64,000 bases of DNA, taken from assembly GCF_900100265.1 (NCBI RefSeq), contig NZ_LT629696.1, positions 1,054,001-1,118,000 on the forward strand, written 5' to 3'. Below, piece after piece: positions 53,870-63,631 of this stretch. The stretch is from Leifsonia sp. 466MF. Lineage in GTDB: Bacteria; Actinomycetota; Actinomycetes; Actinomycetales; Microbacteriaceae. Below the pieces are notes generated by a model, which ran no database searches, was not told the DNA's origin, and saw only the letters and a program-made list of their open reading frames with translations. Each line of letters begins with the position of its first letter. The stretch's first letter is position 1. Made by a program: the position numbers and the translations under genes.

Positions 53870-54939
53870 AGGCTCACCAGCCGTCGGCGCCGCACCAGCG
53901 CGATGAACACCGGCGCGCCCACGAACGCCAGCACGACGCCCACCTGCAGCTCACCGGGAGGGGCGACGACGCGGCCGAGGATGTCGCACGCGAGCAGCAG
54001 CGTCGGTGCGGCGACCGCCGAGTACGCCAGGATCCAGCGGTAGTCCGCCCCGACCACGCGCCGGGCGATATGCGGGATGATCAGGCCGAGGAACGCGATG
54101 GGCCCGACCGCCGCGGTGGCCGAGCCGCAGAGCAGGACGATCGCCACCCCGCAGAGCACGCGCGTCACACCCACGCGCTGTCCGAGACCGCGGGCGACGT
54201 CGTCGCCGAGCGCGAGGCCGTTCAGCAGCCTCCCGAGCCCGAGCGCCAGGATCGCGCCGACGGTGAGCGTCGGGAGGATCTGCCACAGCACCCCGAATCC
54301 GCGGCCGGCGAGCGATCCCACCTGCCAGAAGCGCATGGCGTCGAGCGAGGCGCGGCTGGTCAGCTCCACCGCGGTGATCAGCGAACCCAGGGCGGCCGAG
54401 ACGGCCGCTCCCGCGAGCGCCAGCTTGACCGGCGTCGCCCCTTCGCGCCCGAGGGAGGAGACGGCGTAGACGAGCACGGAGGCGAGCGCCGCGCCGGCGA
54501 ACGCGAACCACAGGTACCCCGTCGGCGCGGTGATGCCCAGGAACGCGATGGCGACGACCACGGCGAGCGACGCCCCGAAGTTGACGCCGAGGATGCCGGG
54601 GTCGGCCAGCGGGTTGCGCGACAGCCCTTGCATGACCGTGCCGGCGAGCCCCAGGGCGAGCCCGGTGACCAGCCCCAGCAGAGTGCGGGGGAGGCGGCTG
54701 TCCACGACCACGAGGGAGTCAGGGTCGCTGCGCGAGTAGTGCAGCAGGGCGTGCACGACGTCGGCCGGGGCGATCGTACGCGCGCCGACCATGAGGCTCA
54801 GCACCGAGACGACCACGAGCAGGACGGCCGCGACGGCGAAGCCCGCGAGCAGGCGGCGGCGCCGGGCGCGCGGGGACGACCCCGCGCGACCGGTACCCGC
54901 CCCGCCGGCGGCGGCGGGCGCGTCGACGCTCGCGGACAT
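53866..54939 (-). CDS. Iron-siderophore ABC transporter permease (FecC type)
   Basis: A 357-residue FecCD-family permease, paralogue of the next gene: SRLPRTLLGLVTGLALGLAGTVMQ, SRNPLADPGILGVNFGAS and GPIAFLGLIIPHIARRVVG. The ATG at 54939 is 5 nt after the binding-protein stop. The open frame continues upstream antisense but has no support. The two permeases form a heterodimer. Confidence 0.93.
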   Translation of the reverse strand: MSASVDAPAAAGGAGTGRAGSSPRARRRRLLAGFAVAAVLLVVVSVLSLMVGARTIAPADVVHALLHYSRSDPDSLVVVDSRLPRTLLGLVTGLALGLAGTVMQGLSRNPLADPGILGVNFGASLAVVVAIAFLGITAPTGYLWFAFAGAALASVLVYAVSSLGREGATPVKLALAGAAVSAALGSLITAVELTSRASLDAMRFWQVGSLAGRGFGVLWQILPTLTVGAILALGLGRLLNGLALGDDVARGLGQRVGVTRVLCGVAIVLLCGSATAAVGPIAFLGLIIPHIARRVVGADYRWILAYSAVAAPTLLLACDILGRVVAPPGELQVGVVLAFVGAPVFIALVRRRRLVSL

Positions 54940-54944
54940 CCGCG

Positions 54945-56000
54945 CTACTTGACCTTGTCGGCGGCCTTGGCCAGCTGCGGCACGTAGCGGTCGAGCATCC
55001 ACGGGATGCTGAGCACGCTGGGCGCGCTGGTCGCGGCGACGAACGACCGTCCGATGATGGGGGCGAAACGGCCCTCCTTGATCGTCGGCATCGCGGCGAC
55101 GAGCGGGTCGGAGGTGAACGCATCCACCGCGGCCTGGTCTTCGAAGTACATCACCAGCAGGTCGGTGTCGATCTTGGACAGGTTCTCGTAGCTGAGCTGG
55201 TAGAAGAAGCTGCCGTCGCCCTTCGAGGAGTCGAGGGAGGCGATGCTCGGGGAATTCTTGAGCCCCAGGTCGTTGAGCAGCTGCACGCGCGGGTCGTCGG
55301 CGCGGTAGACGTTGAGCTTGCCCGGCTCGTTGGCGGCGGCGTAGAAGAAGGTCTTGTCCTTGAGCACCGGGTACTTCCCGGCGAGCGCGGTCACCGAGTC
55401 CTCGGTCTTCGTGACGAGGGCGTCCGTCTCCTTCGTCATGCCGAGCGCCTTGCCGACGATCTCGGTCTGGTCGCGCCAGCTGGTGGACCACGGCTTCTCC
55501 GGGTAGGCGACGACCGGGGCGATCTTGCTGAGCGTGTCGTACTCCGCCTGCGTCAGCCCGGAGTACGGGGCGAGGATGACGTCCGGCTTGGCCGTCACGA
55601 AGTCCTCGAACGGCACCTCTCCGGTGTCGGCGGGGATGATCTTCGGCGTCTTCCCGCCGAGCTCCTTGATCCGATCGGCGTCCCACGGCAGGATGCCGTC
55701 CGCGGTGCCGCCGTAGGCGAACGCCGGCATGGCGACCGGGACGATGCCGAGAGCCAGGACGATGTCCTGCGCACCCCATCCCCAGGTCGCGATGCGCTTC
55801 GGCTTCTCGTCGATCTTCGCCTCGCCGAGGGCGCTCTTCACCGTGACGGGGAAGGCGCCGGTGCCGCTGTCCGAGCTGCTCTGCGCGGCGGATCCGCCGG
55901 CGCTGCAGCCGGTGAGCGCGAGGGCGGCGGAGGCCACGATCGCGGTGGCGATCACAGCGAGACGCGACCGGCGACGGGCGGCGCGGGGGACAGGCAGCAT
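54945..56000 (-). CDS. Iron-siderophore ABC transporter, substrate-binding lipoprotein
   Basis: A 351-residue class III binding protein (FecB/FepB-like). The lipobox LTGC puts the lipid on Cys32. The mature part has KPKRIATWGWGAQDIVLALG, KPDVILAPYSGLTQAEYDTLSKIAPVV and a long backbone helix around TEIVGKALGMTKET. It is the first gene of the operon and has an iron box about 57 bp upstream. Confidence 0.93.
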   Translation of the reverse strand: MLPVPRAARRRSRLAVIATAIVASAALALTGCSAGGSAAQSSSDSGTGAFPVTVKSALGEAKIDEKPKRIATWGWGAQDIVLALGIVPVAMPAFAYGGTADGILPWDADRIKELGGKTPKIIPADTGEVPFEDFVTAKPDVILAPYSGLTQAEYDTLSKIAPVVAYPEKPWSTSWRDQTEIVGKALGMTKETDALVTKTEDSVTALAGKYPVLKDKTFFYAAANEPGKLNVYRADDPRVQLLNDLGLKNSPSIASLDSSKGDGSFFYQLSYENLSKIDTDLLVMYFEDQAAVDAFTSDPLVAAMPTIKEGRFAPIIGRSFVAATSAPSVLSIPWMLDRYVPQLAKAADKVK

Positions 56001-56056
56001 GGTTCTCCTCGGGAGGGATGGGATGGGCGGCTGCCGACGACATGGTCGGCGCGATG

Positions 56057-56075
56057 TAAGGCAAGCCTAACCTAA
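56057..56075 (-). promoter_or_regulatory. IdeR/DtxR-type iron box
   Basis: Read on the minus strand, TTAGGTTAGGCTTGCCTTA matches the 19-bp DtxR/IdeR dyad (TTAGGNTAGSCTAANCTWA) at nearly all key positions. It sits about 57 bp ahead of the siderophore-binding gene, so iron-loaded repressor should shut the importer off. Confidence 0.8.
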
Positions 56076-56442
56076 GGGATCGCGGGCGACCAAGACCCGT
56101 CCATCGACCCGCGCGGTCGATCGGAGAGCGCACGTAACCGGCGGAGCGCCAGGGATGGCCGGCAGCGCATCCGCCCGTTCAGGTCGCCATTCGGGTGAGG
56201 CGGCGCCTCGCGGCGGCGCACTCCTGGTCTCGGCGGACGCGTTGTCGGCCCGTGTCTGGCAGCGAGCAAGCGCCGTGGTCGGACGGATGCGACTCATGCC
56301 AGGTCCTGTATTGAGGACGCCACCGAGCCTCGCACAATGGCGGAGCCTCAGGGTGGCAACGCCTGGATTTTACGCCCGCGGGTGGATGCGCACCATACCC
56401 TCCGGCACCGGCCGCGGGCCGCCTTCATGGAAGAATCGACGC
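56076..56442 (+). other. 367-bp hisS leader/intergenic region with weak T-box-like elements
   Basis: No gene is supported here. CAGGGATGG near 56150 recalls the distal loop of a T-box stem I. AGGGTGGCAACGC (near 56350), followed by GCCC about 14 nt on, recalls the antiterminator T-box sequence AGGGUGGNACCGCG. The spacing suits a leader of a tRNA synthetase gene. Against it, the UGGC would pair with a G discriminator, while tRNA-His has C, and no clear specifier loop was found. Treat as unproven. Confidence 0.3.
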
Positions 56443-57735
56443 ATGGCCTCACCGATCACCCCGCCCCGCGGCATGCGCGACTTCCTCCCCGCTGAGAAGG
56501 CCCGCCGCGAGCATGCTCTCGGGGTGATCCGCCGCAGCTTCGCCGCGCACGGGTTCGACGAGATCGAGACCCCGGTCGTCGAAGACATCGAGCGCCTGCA
56601 CTCGGGACTCGGCGGCGACAACGAGAAGCTGTCGTTCAGCATCCTGAAACGCGGGCTCGACGGCGACGACCTCACCGCCGCCATCGACTCGGGCGACCTG
56701 CTGAGCCTCGCCGACCTCGGGCTCCGGTTCGACCTGACGGTTCCGCTCGCCCGCTTCTACGCCACCCACCGGGCCGAGCTCCCTCCGGTGTTCCGCAGCA
56801 TCCAGATCGCGCCGGTGTGGCGGGCAGAGCGTCCGCAGAAGGGCCGTTACCGCCAGTTCGTGCAGTGCGACATCGACATCATCGGCGAGGCGACCCAGCT
56901 GGCCGAGGTGGAGCTGATCACGGCGACCGCTGCGGCGCTCGAAGCGCTGGGCCTCAGCGACTGCACGATCCGCATCAACGACCGGCGCATCCTGAACGGG
57001 CTGCTCGAGTACTGCGGCTTCGACGAGACGCGGTGGCCGCAGGTGCTCATCTCCATCGACAAGCTGGACAAGATCGGCGCGGAGGGCGTGGTCGCCGAGC
57101 TCGCCGAGGGCGGGGCGGACTCCGCGGCCGTGCTCGGCGGCATCCTCGCCGACCTGGAGCCGCACCTCGCCGACGGCGGCGTCGCACTCACCGTCGAGGC
57201 GATCACCGGCATCCTCCCCGAGGGGATGGACACCGACGCCGTCGCCGACCTGGAGGCGCTCGCGCACGCGCTCGACACGCTTCCGCCCGGCGTCGCCCTG
57301 CGGTTCGATCCGACGCTCGTGCGCGGCATGGGGTACTACACCGGCACCATCTTCGAGATCGCGCACCCCGGCTCCGGCAGCTCGGTCGGCGGCGGCGGGC
57401 GCTACGACGGGATGATCGGCCGCTTCCTCGGGACCGACGTGCCCGCCGCCGGTTTCTCGATCGGCTTCGAGCGGGTCGTCGACCTCATCGAGCTGCCTGA
57501 GGACGCCTCCGCGGAGTCCGTCGTGCTCGTCTACGATCCCGCCGTGCCGCTCGACCGCCTCGTCGCGATCAAGTCGGAGCTGATCGCGCGCGGGCAGCGT
57601 GTCCGCCTCGACCGGCGGGCGAAGAACCTCAAGGCCGTGCTCGACCGTGCGGCCTCCGCCGGCTTCCGCTCGTTCGCGTTCGTCAACGCGGACACGGCGG
57701 ATGCGGCTGCCCTCGAGGTCAAGCCGCTGAACTGA
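56443..57735 (+). CDS. hisS: Histidyl-tRNA synthetase
   Basis: Class II synthetase charging tRNA-His. The 430-residue protein has PPRGMRDFLP at the start, motif 2 PVWRAERPQKGRYRQFVQCDID, the histidine-binding LVRGMGYYTGTIFEI and motif 3 region GGGGRYDGMIGRF, then a C-terminal anticodon-binding domain. The ATG at 56443 gives the family's normal N-terminus; the open frame upstream to 56155 is in the leader. Confidence 0.95.
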   Translation: MASPITPPRGMRDFLPAEKARREHALGVIRRSFAAHGFDEIETPVVEDIERLHSGLGGDNEKLSFSILKRGLDGDDLTAAIDSGDLLSLADLGLRFDLTVPLARFYATHRAELPPVFRSIQIAPVWRAERPQKGRYRQFVQCDIDIIGEATQLAEVELITATAAALEALGLSDCTIRINDRRILNGLLEYCGFDETRWPQVLISIDKLDKIGAEGVVAELAEGGADSAAVLGGILADLEPHLADGGVALTVEAITGILPEGMDTDAVADLEALAHALDTLPPGVALRFDPTLVRGMGYYTGTIFEIAHPGSGSSVGGGGRYDGMIGRFLGTDVPAAGFSIGFERVVDLIELPEDASAESVVLVYDPAVPLDRLVAIKSELIARGQRVRLDRRAKNLKAVLDRAASAGFRSFAFVNADTADAAALEVKPLN

Positions 57736-57762
57736 GCGGCTCACCTCGCATCACTAGACTGA

Positions 57763-59082
<1,320 letters not shown>

Positions 59083-59096
59083 CCGCACCCACCGCG

Positions 59097-59123
59097 CGGC
59101 CCCCGGGGTTCCCCCGGGGGCCG
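59097..59123 (+). terminator. Enolase terminator hairpin
   Basis: CGGCCCCCGGGG (from 59097) and CCCCCGGGGGCCG (59111-59123) form a very GC-rich stem with a tiny loop, 15 nt after the eno stop. It lacks a T-run, as terminators in this genome generally do. Confidence 0.6.
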
Positions 59124-59142
59124 TCCGCGTCTCCGGCTGCGT

Positions 59143-59198
59143 GAGGTGCACGTAGTTGCGCCTCCGCACGGCGTGTCGCGCGCAACTACGTGCACCTC
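59143..59198. repeat. Long intergenic palindrome, family C
   Basis: A perfect 18-bp inverted repeat: GAGGTGCACGTAGTTGCG (59143-59160) with its complement at 59181-59198, around a 20-bp centre. It has no relative elsewhere in the window. It lies 20 bp after the enolase hairpin and ahead of a small membrane gene. Confidence 0.9.
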
Positions 59199-59235
59199 GA
59201 GGCCGCGGGAGGGCGCCCGACGGTAGGGTGCTGGG

Positions 59236-59481
59236 GTGACCACGGAGTCGGAGGTCGTCCCGCTCGTCCTGTTCCTCGCGCTCGCGGCGCTGTTCGCCCT
59301 CCTCGGGCTGTTCCTCCTGCTGCGTCCTGACCGAAGCGCCGAGTTCTTCTCCGAGGAGGATTCGCACCGCCGCTTCCGGGCACGCGACGCGCGGGCGCTC
59401 GGCCTGGTCTTCCTCGTCGGCGGCGGGGCGCTGGTCGCGCTCGGCGCTGTGCGTCTCGTGGGCATCCTGGCCGCCGGCTGA
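59236..59481 (+). CDS. Small two-pass membrane protein, unknown function
   Basis: An 81-residue protein not recognised. Two hydrophobic segments (VVPLVLFLALAALFALLGLFLLL and ALGLVFLVGGGALVALGAVRLVGI) flank a charged loop with FFSEEDSHRRFRARDAR. TAGGGT lies 12 nt before the GTG, in the leaderless pattern. It is in the place between eno and the ftsB-like gene. Confidence 0.6.
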   Translation: MTTESEVVPLVLFLALAALFALLGLFLLLRPDRSAEFFSEEDSHRRFRARDARALGLVFLVGGGALVALGAVRLVGILAAG

Positions 59482-59590
59482 GCGCATCCCGACACCCCGT
59501 GCCGCCACGGGTCGAAGTGACGTCATCGCCTACGATGGGAGGGGGCCGCCCGGTCCCGATCCGCCACCAGCATCCCGAACCGGAGGGCCC

Positions 59591-60124
59591 ATGCCGAAGC
59601 CGCGCACGCAACGCGTCCCGGTGCGCATGTCACGCCCGACCGGTACCGGCCGCTGGCTGCGCCAGCTGCATTTCTCGGCGTTCTCGCTCGTGATGATGGG
59701 CGTCCTCGTGCTCGCGGTGCTCATCCTGGCGCCGACCGTCCAGGCGTTCCTGTCGCAGCGGCAGCAGATCGCCGACCAGCAGCACGCGGTCGACCAGCTC
59801 GCCGCTCAGGTCAACACCCTCAAGGACCAGCGCGCGCGCTGGAACGACCCCAGCTACCTGCGCGCCCAGGCCCGCGACCGGCTGTACTACGTCATGCCCG
59901 GCGAGGTCAGCTACCTCGTCATCGACGACCGTCCGCCGGCGGCGAAGCAGGATACGACCCCCGTCAGCTCCAAGCTGGTGAAGACGCAGACCGACTGGGT
60001 CGGCTCGCTGTTCGGCTCCTTCATGGGCGCCGGACTGACGCAGGCGACCCCGCAGCAGCTGAGCGGAACCCCGGCTCCCGACCCGACGGCTCCCGCCACC
60101 GGGTCGCCCACCCCGAAGAAGTAA
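59591..60124 (+). CDS. FtsB/DivIC family septum formation initiator
   Basis: A 177-residue single-pass protein of the FtsB/DivIC family. A basic cytoplasmic N-terminus precedes one membrane segment (FSLVMMGVLVLAVLILAPTVQAF, about residues 31-53), then a coiled coil (SQRQQIADQQHAVDQLAAQVNTLKDQRARWNDP) and the conserved YLRAQARDRLYYVMPGE. A Pro/Thr-rich tail ends it. It acts in the divisome with FtsL and FtsQ. Position after eno is the standard actinobacterial order. Confidence 0.9.
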   Translation: MPKPRTQRVPVRMSRPTGTGRWLRQLHFSAFSLVMMGVLVLAVLILAPTVQAFLSQRQQIADQQHAVDQLAAQVNTLKDQRARWNDPSYLRAQARDRLYYVMPGEVSYLVIDDRPPAAKQDTTPVSSKLVKTQTDWVGSLFGSFMGAGLTQATPQQLSGTPAPDPTAPATGSPTPKK

Positions 60125-60128
60125 CGCC

Positions 60129-60644
60129 ATGACCAGACCCCCGTTCGACCCCGTGACCGACGAGGACATCGCCGTCGTCTCCGAGCAGCTGGGCCGTTCC
60201 GCCCGCAACGTCGTCGGCATCGCCGCGCGCTGCGTGTGCGGCCGCCCGACGGTGGTCTCCACGGCGCCCCGCCTGGACGACGGGACGCCGTTCCCGACGT
60301 TCTACTATCTGACGCATCCCGCCGCGACCGCGGCCATGTCGGCGCTCGAGGCGACCCAGGTCATGGCCGAGTACAACGACCTCCTCGCGGAGGCCGACGA
60401 CGTCGCGACCGCCTACCGCGCGGCGCACGAGCAGTATTTGGCCGACCGCGAGTCCATCGCCGTGGTGGAGGAGATCGCCGGCATCTCGGCGGGCGGCATG
60501 CCCTCCCGCGTGAAGTGCCTGCACGCCCTCGCCGCACACGCCCTCGCCGCCGGCCCAGGAGTCAACCCGATCGGCGACCTGGCGCTCGCCCGCGGCGACT
60601 GGTCGCCCGCGGTGTGCGAGTGCCGCATCGACGTCGCCGGCTAG
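60129..60644 (+). CDS. DUF501 domain protein
   Basis: A 171-residue protein matching the DUF501 family found after the ftsB-like gene in actinobacteria. It has CVCGRPTVVSTAPRLDDGTPFPTFYYLTHP near residue 35, the core SRVKCLHALAAHALAAGPGVNPIGD and a C-terminal CECRIDVAG. Function is unknown. It starts 4 nt after the upstream stop. Confidence 0.9.
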   Translation: MTRPPFDPVTDEDIAVVSEQLGRSARNVVGIAARCVCGRPTVVSTAPRLDDGTPFPTFYYLTHPAATAAMSALEATQVMAEYNDLLAEADDVATAYRAAHEQYLADRESIAVVEEIAGISAGGMPSRVKCLHALAAHALAAGPGVNPIGDLALARGDWSPAVCECRIDVAG

Positions 60645-60664
60645 GACGCCTGGTGGGGGACCGG

Positions 60665-62038
60665 ATGCGGCGGTCGGCCGCACGTGAGCCCCGAGTCGCC
60701 GCAGGCGGCCCGGCGGCTTCGGTCCGCCCGCGCGGCGCTCGCACCCGGACGGCCCGCACCCACCCGGCCCGCGGCCTCGCCTCCATCGCCGCGGCCGCGC
60801 TCGCCATCGCATCCACCCTCGTCCCCGCCACGGCCGCCCGCGCCGACCAGGTGCGCGACCTCGAGTACTGGCTGAACGACTACGGCTTCGCCCAGGCCTG
60901 GAACACGACCCGCGGCGCGGGAGTGAAGGTCGCCGTCATCGACACCGGCGTCGACGGCTCCGTGCCCGACCTCGCCGGCGCTGTCGTCGGCGGTACGGAT
61001 GTCTCCGGGGTGGGCGCCGCCTCCGGCCAGAAGCCGCTCGGCGACGCGGAGAGCGCCAACCACGGCACCTGGGTCGCCTCCCTGCTGGCTGGCCGGGGGA
61101 CCGGGCCGGACAGCGGCGTGCTGGGCGCGGCGCCGGACGCCACCATCCTCAGCGCGTCCGTCGCTTTGGGCAAGGCGATGGGACCGGTCGGCAGCGACGA
61201 GCAGATCGCCGAGGCCGTCCGCTGGGCGGTCGACAACGGCGCGTCGGTGATCAACATGTCGCTGACCCGCAACACGCTCGACTGGCCGACCAGCTGGGAT
61301 GAGGCGTTCCAGTACGCCTTCTCGCACGACGTGGTCATCGTGGCCGCGGCGGGCAACCGGGGGAGCGGCACCAGCGAGGTCGGGGCGCCGGCGACCATCC
61401 CCGGCGTGCTCACCGTCGCCGGGGTCGACCGGGCGGGCAAGGCCAGCTTCGACGCGTCCGCCCAGGGCATCACGATCGGCGTCTCGGCGCCGAGCGAGCA
61501 GCTCGTCGGCGCGAACCCGGGCGGAGGGTACGTGCAGTGGGCGGGCACCAGCGGCGCCGCGCCGCTCGTGTCGGGCGCTGTCGCGCTCGTGCGCGCCGCG
61601 CATCCCGAGCTGAAGGCCCCGGATGTGATCGAGCGGATCATTCGCACAGCGAAACCCGCAGGCGGCACCGTGCCGAGCCCGATCTACGGCTACGGACTGC
61701 TGGATGCGGCGGCCGCGGTCACGGCCTCCGTCTCGCATGTCACCGCGAATCCGATGGGCGATCTCGGCGATTGGATCCGCATCCACCGACGGGCGGAATC
61801 GCCCTCGACGCCTGCGCCGTCGACCCCCGCTCCGGGCGGCGATCCGCAGGCCGCGCCCGTCCCGGCGAAACTGACCCCCGAGCGCGCGCTACCATGGAAT
61901 CGGTTCTTCTGGCCGCAATGGAGCGTCCTCACCGCATTCTGGCTGCCGTTCGGTCTGATTGCCGGCTTTCTCGCTCTCGTCGCCCTCGGCGGCGTCGGCG
62001 TCTGGTCGCATTTCAGGCGGATGCGCAGCAAGGAGTAA
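60665..62038 (+). CDS. Secreted, membrane-anchored subtilase (S8 family serine peptidase)
   Basis: A 457-residue extracellular protease. After a basic start, an export signal (LASIAAAALAIASTLVPATAARA) leads to the S8 domain with the triad in AVIDTGVDGSVPDL (Asp), NHGTWVASLLAG (His) and GTSGAAPLVSGAVAL (Ser). A Pro-rich linker and one C-terminal membrane segment (VLTAFWLPFGLIAGFLALVALGGVGVW) follow, so it faces outward from the membrane, like mycosins. No type VII secretion genes are nearby. The ATG at 60665 follows GGGGGA; GTG 60653 is possible. Confidence 0.88.
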   Translation: MRRSAAREPRVAAGGPAASVRPRGARTRTARTHPARGLASIAAAALAIASTLVPATAARADQVRDLEYWLNDYGFAQAWNTTRGAGVKVAVIDTGVDGSVPDLAGAVVGGTDVSGVGAASGQKPLGDAESANHGTWVASLLAGRGTGPDSGVLGAAPDATILSASVALGKAMGPVGSDEQIAEAVRWAVDNGASVINMSLTRNTLDWPTSWDEAFQYAFSHDVVIVAAAGNRGSGTSEVGAPATIPGVLTVAGVDRAGKASFDASAQGITIGVSAPSEQLVGANPGGGYVQWAGTSGAAPLVSGAVALVRAAHPELKAPDVIERIIRTAKPAGGTVPSPIYGYGLLDAAAAVTASVSHVTANPMGDLGDWIRIHRRAESPSTPAPSTPAPGGDPQAAPVPAKLTPERALPWNRFFWPQWSVLTAFWLPFGLIAGFLALVALGGVGVWSHFRRMRSKE

Positions 62039-62078
62039 TGTAAGGCCCAAACTTATCGGTTAGAGGAGACGCTTCACT

Positions 62079-63494
62079 GTGCCCAAAATCCTGATCGTCG
62101 GCGGCGGATACGCCGGCTTCTACACCGCGTGGAAGCTCGAGAAACAGCTCCGCCCGGGCGAGGCCGAGGTCACCATGGTCGACCCGCTGCCGTACATGAC
62201 GTACCAGCCGTTCCTCCCGGAGGTCGCCGCGGGTTCGATCGAGCCGCGTCACGCGGTCGTCGCGCACCGCCGCCACCTCAAGACCACGAACATCATCACC
62301 GCGAAGGTCACGTACGTCGACCACGCACGCAAGGTGGCGACCATCCAGCCGCCCGTCGGCGAGGCGTACGAGTTCGAGTACGACATCGTCGTGGTCACGG
62401 CGGGTGCCGTGTCGCGCACGTTCCCGATCCCGGGTGTCGCGGACCAGGCGGTCGGCCTGAAGAACATCGAGGAGGCCGTGTACATCCGCGACCAGCTCCT
62501 CACCAACTTCGACAAGGCCGCCGGGATGCCGGCCGGCCCGGAGCGCGACCGCCTCCTCACCGTCGTGGTCGTCGGCGGTGGCTTCGCCGGCATCGAGATC
62601 TTCGCCGAGCTGCGCTCCTTCGCCAGCACGCTGCTGAAGCGCTACCCGGAGCTGTCGTTCGAGGACACGCACTTCCACCTGATCGAGGCCATGGGCCGGA
62701 TCATGCCGGAGGTGTCGCTCAAGACCAGCCACTGGGTGATCAAGAACCTCGCGGAGCGGGGGGCGCAGATCCACCTGGAGACGCAGCTCACCAGCGCGGT
62801 GGACGGCGTCATCCAGCTGTCGACCGGCGAGAGCTTCGAGACCGACCTCATCGTCTGGACCGCCGGTGTCATGGCGAACCCGACGATCGTGCGTCACACC
62901 GACCTCCCGATCGAGGAGCGCGGCCGCCTCCGCGTCCGTGCCGACCTCCGCGTGGGCACCGACGAGGAGATCGTCGAGGACGCCTGGGGCGCCGGCGATG
63001 TCTCGGCCGTCCCCGACCTGACCGGTGCGGGTGTCGGCGGCTACTGCGTGCCGAACGCCCAGCACGCGGTGCGCCAGGGCAAGCTGCTCGCGAAGAACAT
63101 CGTGGCGTCGCTGCGCGGTGAGCTGCCGCGCCAGTACTACCACAAGAGCCTCGGCGCGGTCGCGGGCCTCGGCGTCGGCGTCGGCGTGCTCCAGTCCGGC
63201 AAGATCGCCATGAAGGGCGTCATCGGCTGGCTCGCGCACCGCGGCTACCACGGCCTGGCCATGCCGTCGTGGGAGCGCAAGTGGCGCGTCATCTGGGGCT
63301 GGTGGAACAACTTCTGGCTCGGACGCGACATCGTCTCCCTCGAGGCCGTGCAGCACCCGCGCGCCGGTTTCGAGGAGTTCGCCGCCCGCCCGAAGCCGGC
63401 CGTCGAGGCCGCTCCGGAGGAGCCGGCGAAGAAGGCTCCGGCCCGCAAGAAGCCCGCTGCCGAGAAGCAGCCGGCGGAGGTCACCGCGAAGTAG
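62079..63494 (+). CDS. ndh: Type II NADH dehydrogenase (NDH-2)
   Basis: Membrane-associated flavoenzyme that passes electrons from NADH to quinone without pumping protons. The 471-residue protein has the FAD fold ILIVGGGYAGFYTAWKL (residues 4-20) and NADH fold TVVVVGGGFAGIEIFAEL (about 163-180), then AWGAGDVSAVPD and VPNAQHAVRQGKLLAKNI. The C-terminus has an amphipathic stretch for membrane contact and a Lys/Ala/Pro-rich tail of about 40 residues. The start is GTG 62079, preceded by GAGGAGA. Confidence 0.92.
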   Translation: MPKILIVGGGYAGFYTAWKLEKQLRPGEAEVTMVDPLPYMTYQPFLPEVAAGSIEPRHAVVAHRRHLKTTNIITAKVTYVDHARKVATIQPPVGEAYEFEYDIVVVTAGAVSRTFPIPGVADQAVGLKNIEEAVYIRDQLLTNFDKAAGMPAGPERDRLLTVVVVGGGFAGIEIFAELRSFASTLLKRYPELSFEDTHFHLIEAMGRIMPEVSLKTSHWVIKNLAERGAQIHLETQLTSAVDGVIQLSTGESFETDLIVWTAGVMANPTIVRHTDLPIEERGRLRVRADLRVGTDEEIVEDAWGAGDVSAVPDLTGAGVGGYCVPNAQHAVRQGKLLAKNIVASLRGELPRQYYHKSLGAVAGLGVGVGVLQSGKIAMKGVIGWLAHRGYHGLAMPSWERKWRVIWGWWNNFWLGRDIVSLEAVQHPRAGFEEFAARPKPAVEAAPEEPAKKAPARKKPAAEKQPAEVTAK

Positions 63495-63514
63495 TTCGCG
63501 GAGCGAACACCGCA

Positions 63515-63549
63515 CGAAGGCCCGGTCCCCTCAGGGGACCGGGCCTTCG
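63515..63549 (+). terminator. Terminator hairpin after ndh
   Basis: A perfect 17-bp inverted repeat, arms 63515-63531 and 63533-63549, with almost no loop. It begins 20 nt after the ndh stop. A short run of T (TTT at about 63553) follows. A smaller GTTCGC-GGA-GCGAAC dyad lies directly after the stop codon. Confidence 0.75.
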
Positions 63550-63631
63550 GCGTTTGGGCCCATCAGATGTCCTATGCCACCCCCCATCTTGGGACTGAGG
63601 ATCTCTCGACTTGCGTCGATAGAGTGTGCGC

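Noticed and set aside
56155..56442. 96-residue N-terminal extension of hisS
   Set aside because: It does not resemble the synthetase and would cover the leader; the ATG at 56443 fits the family.
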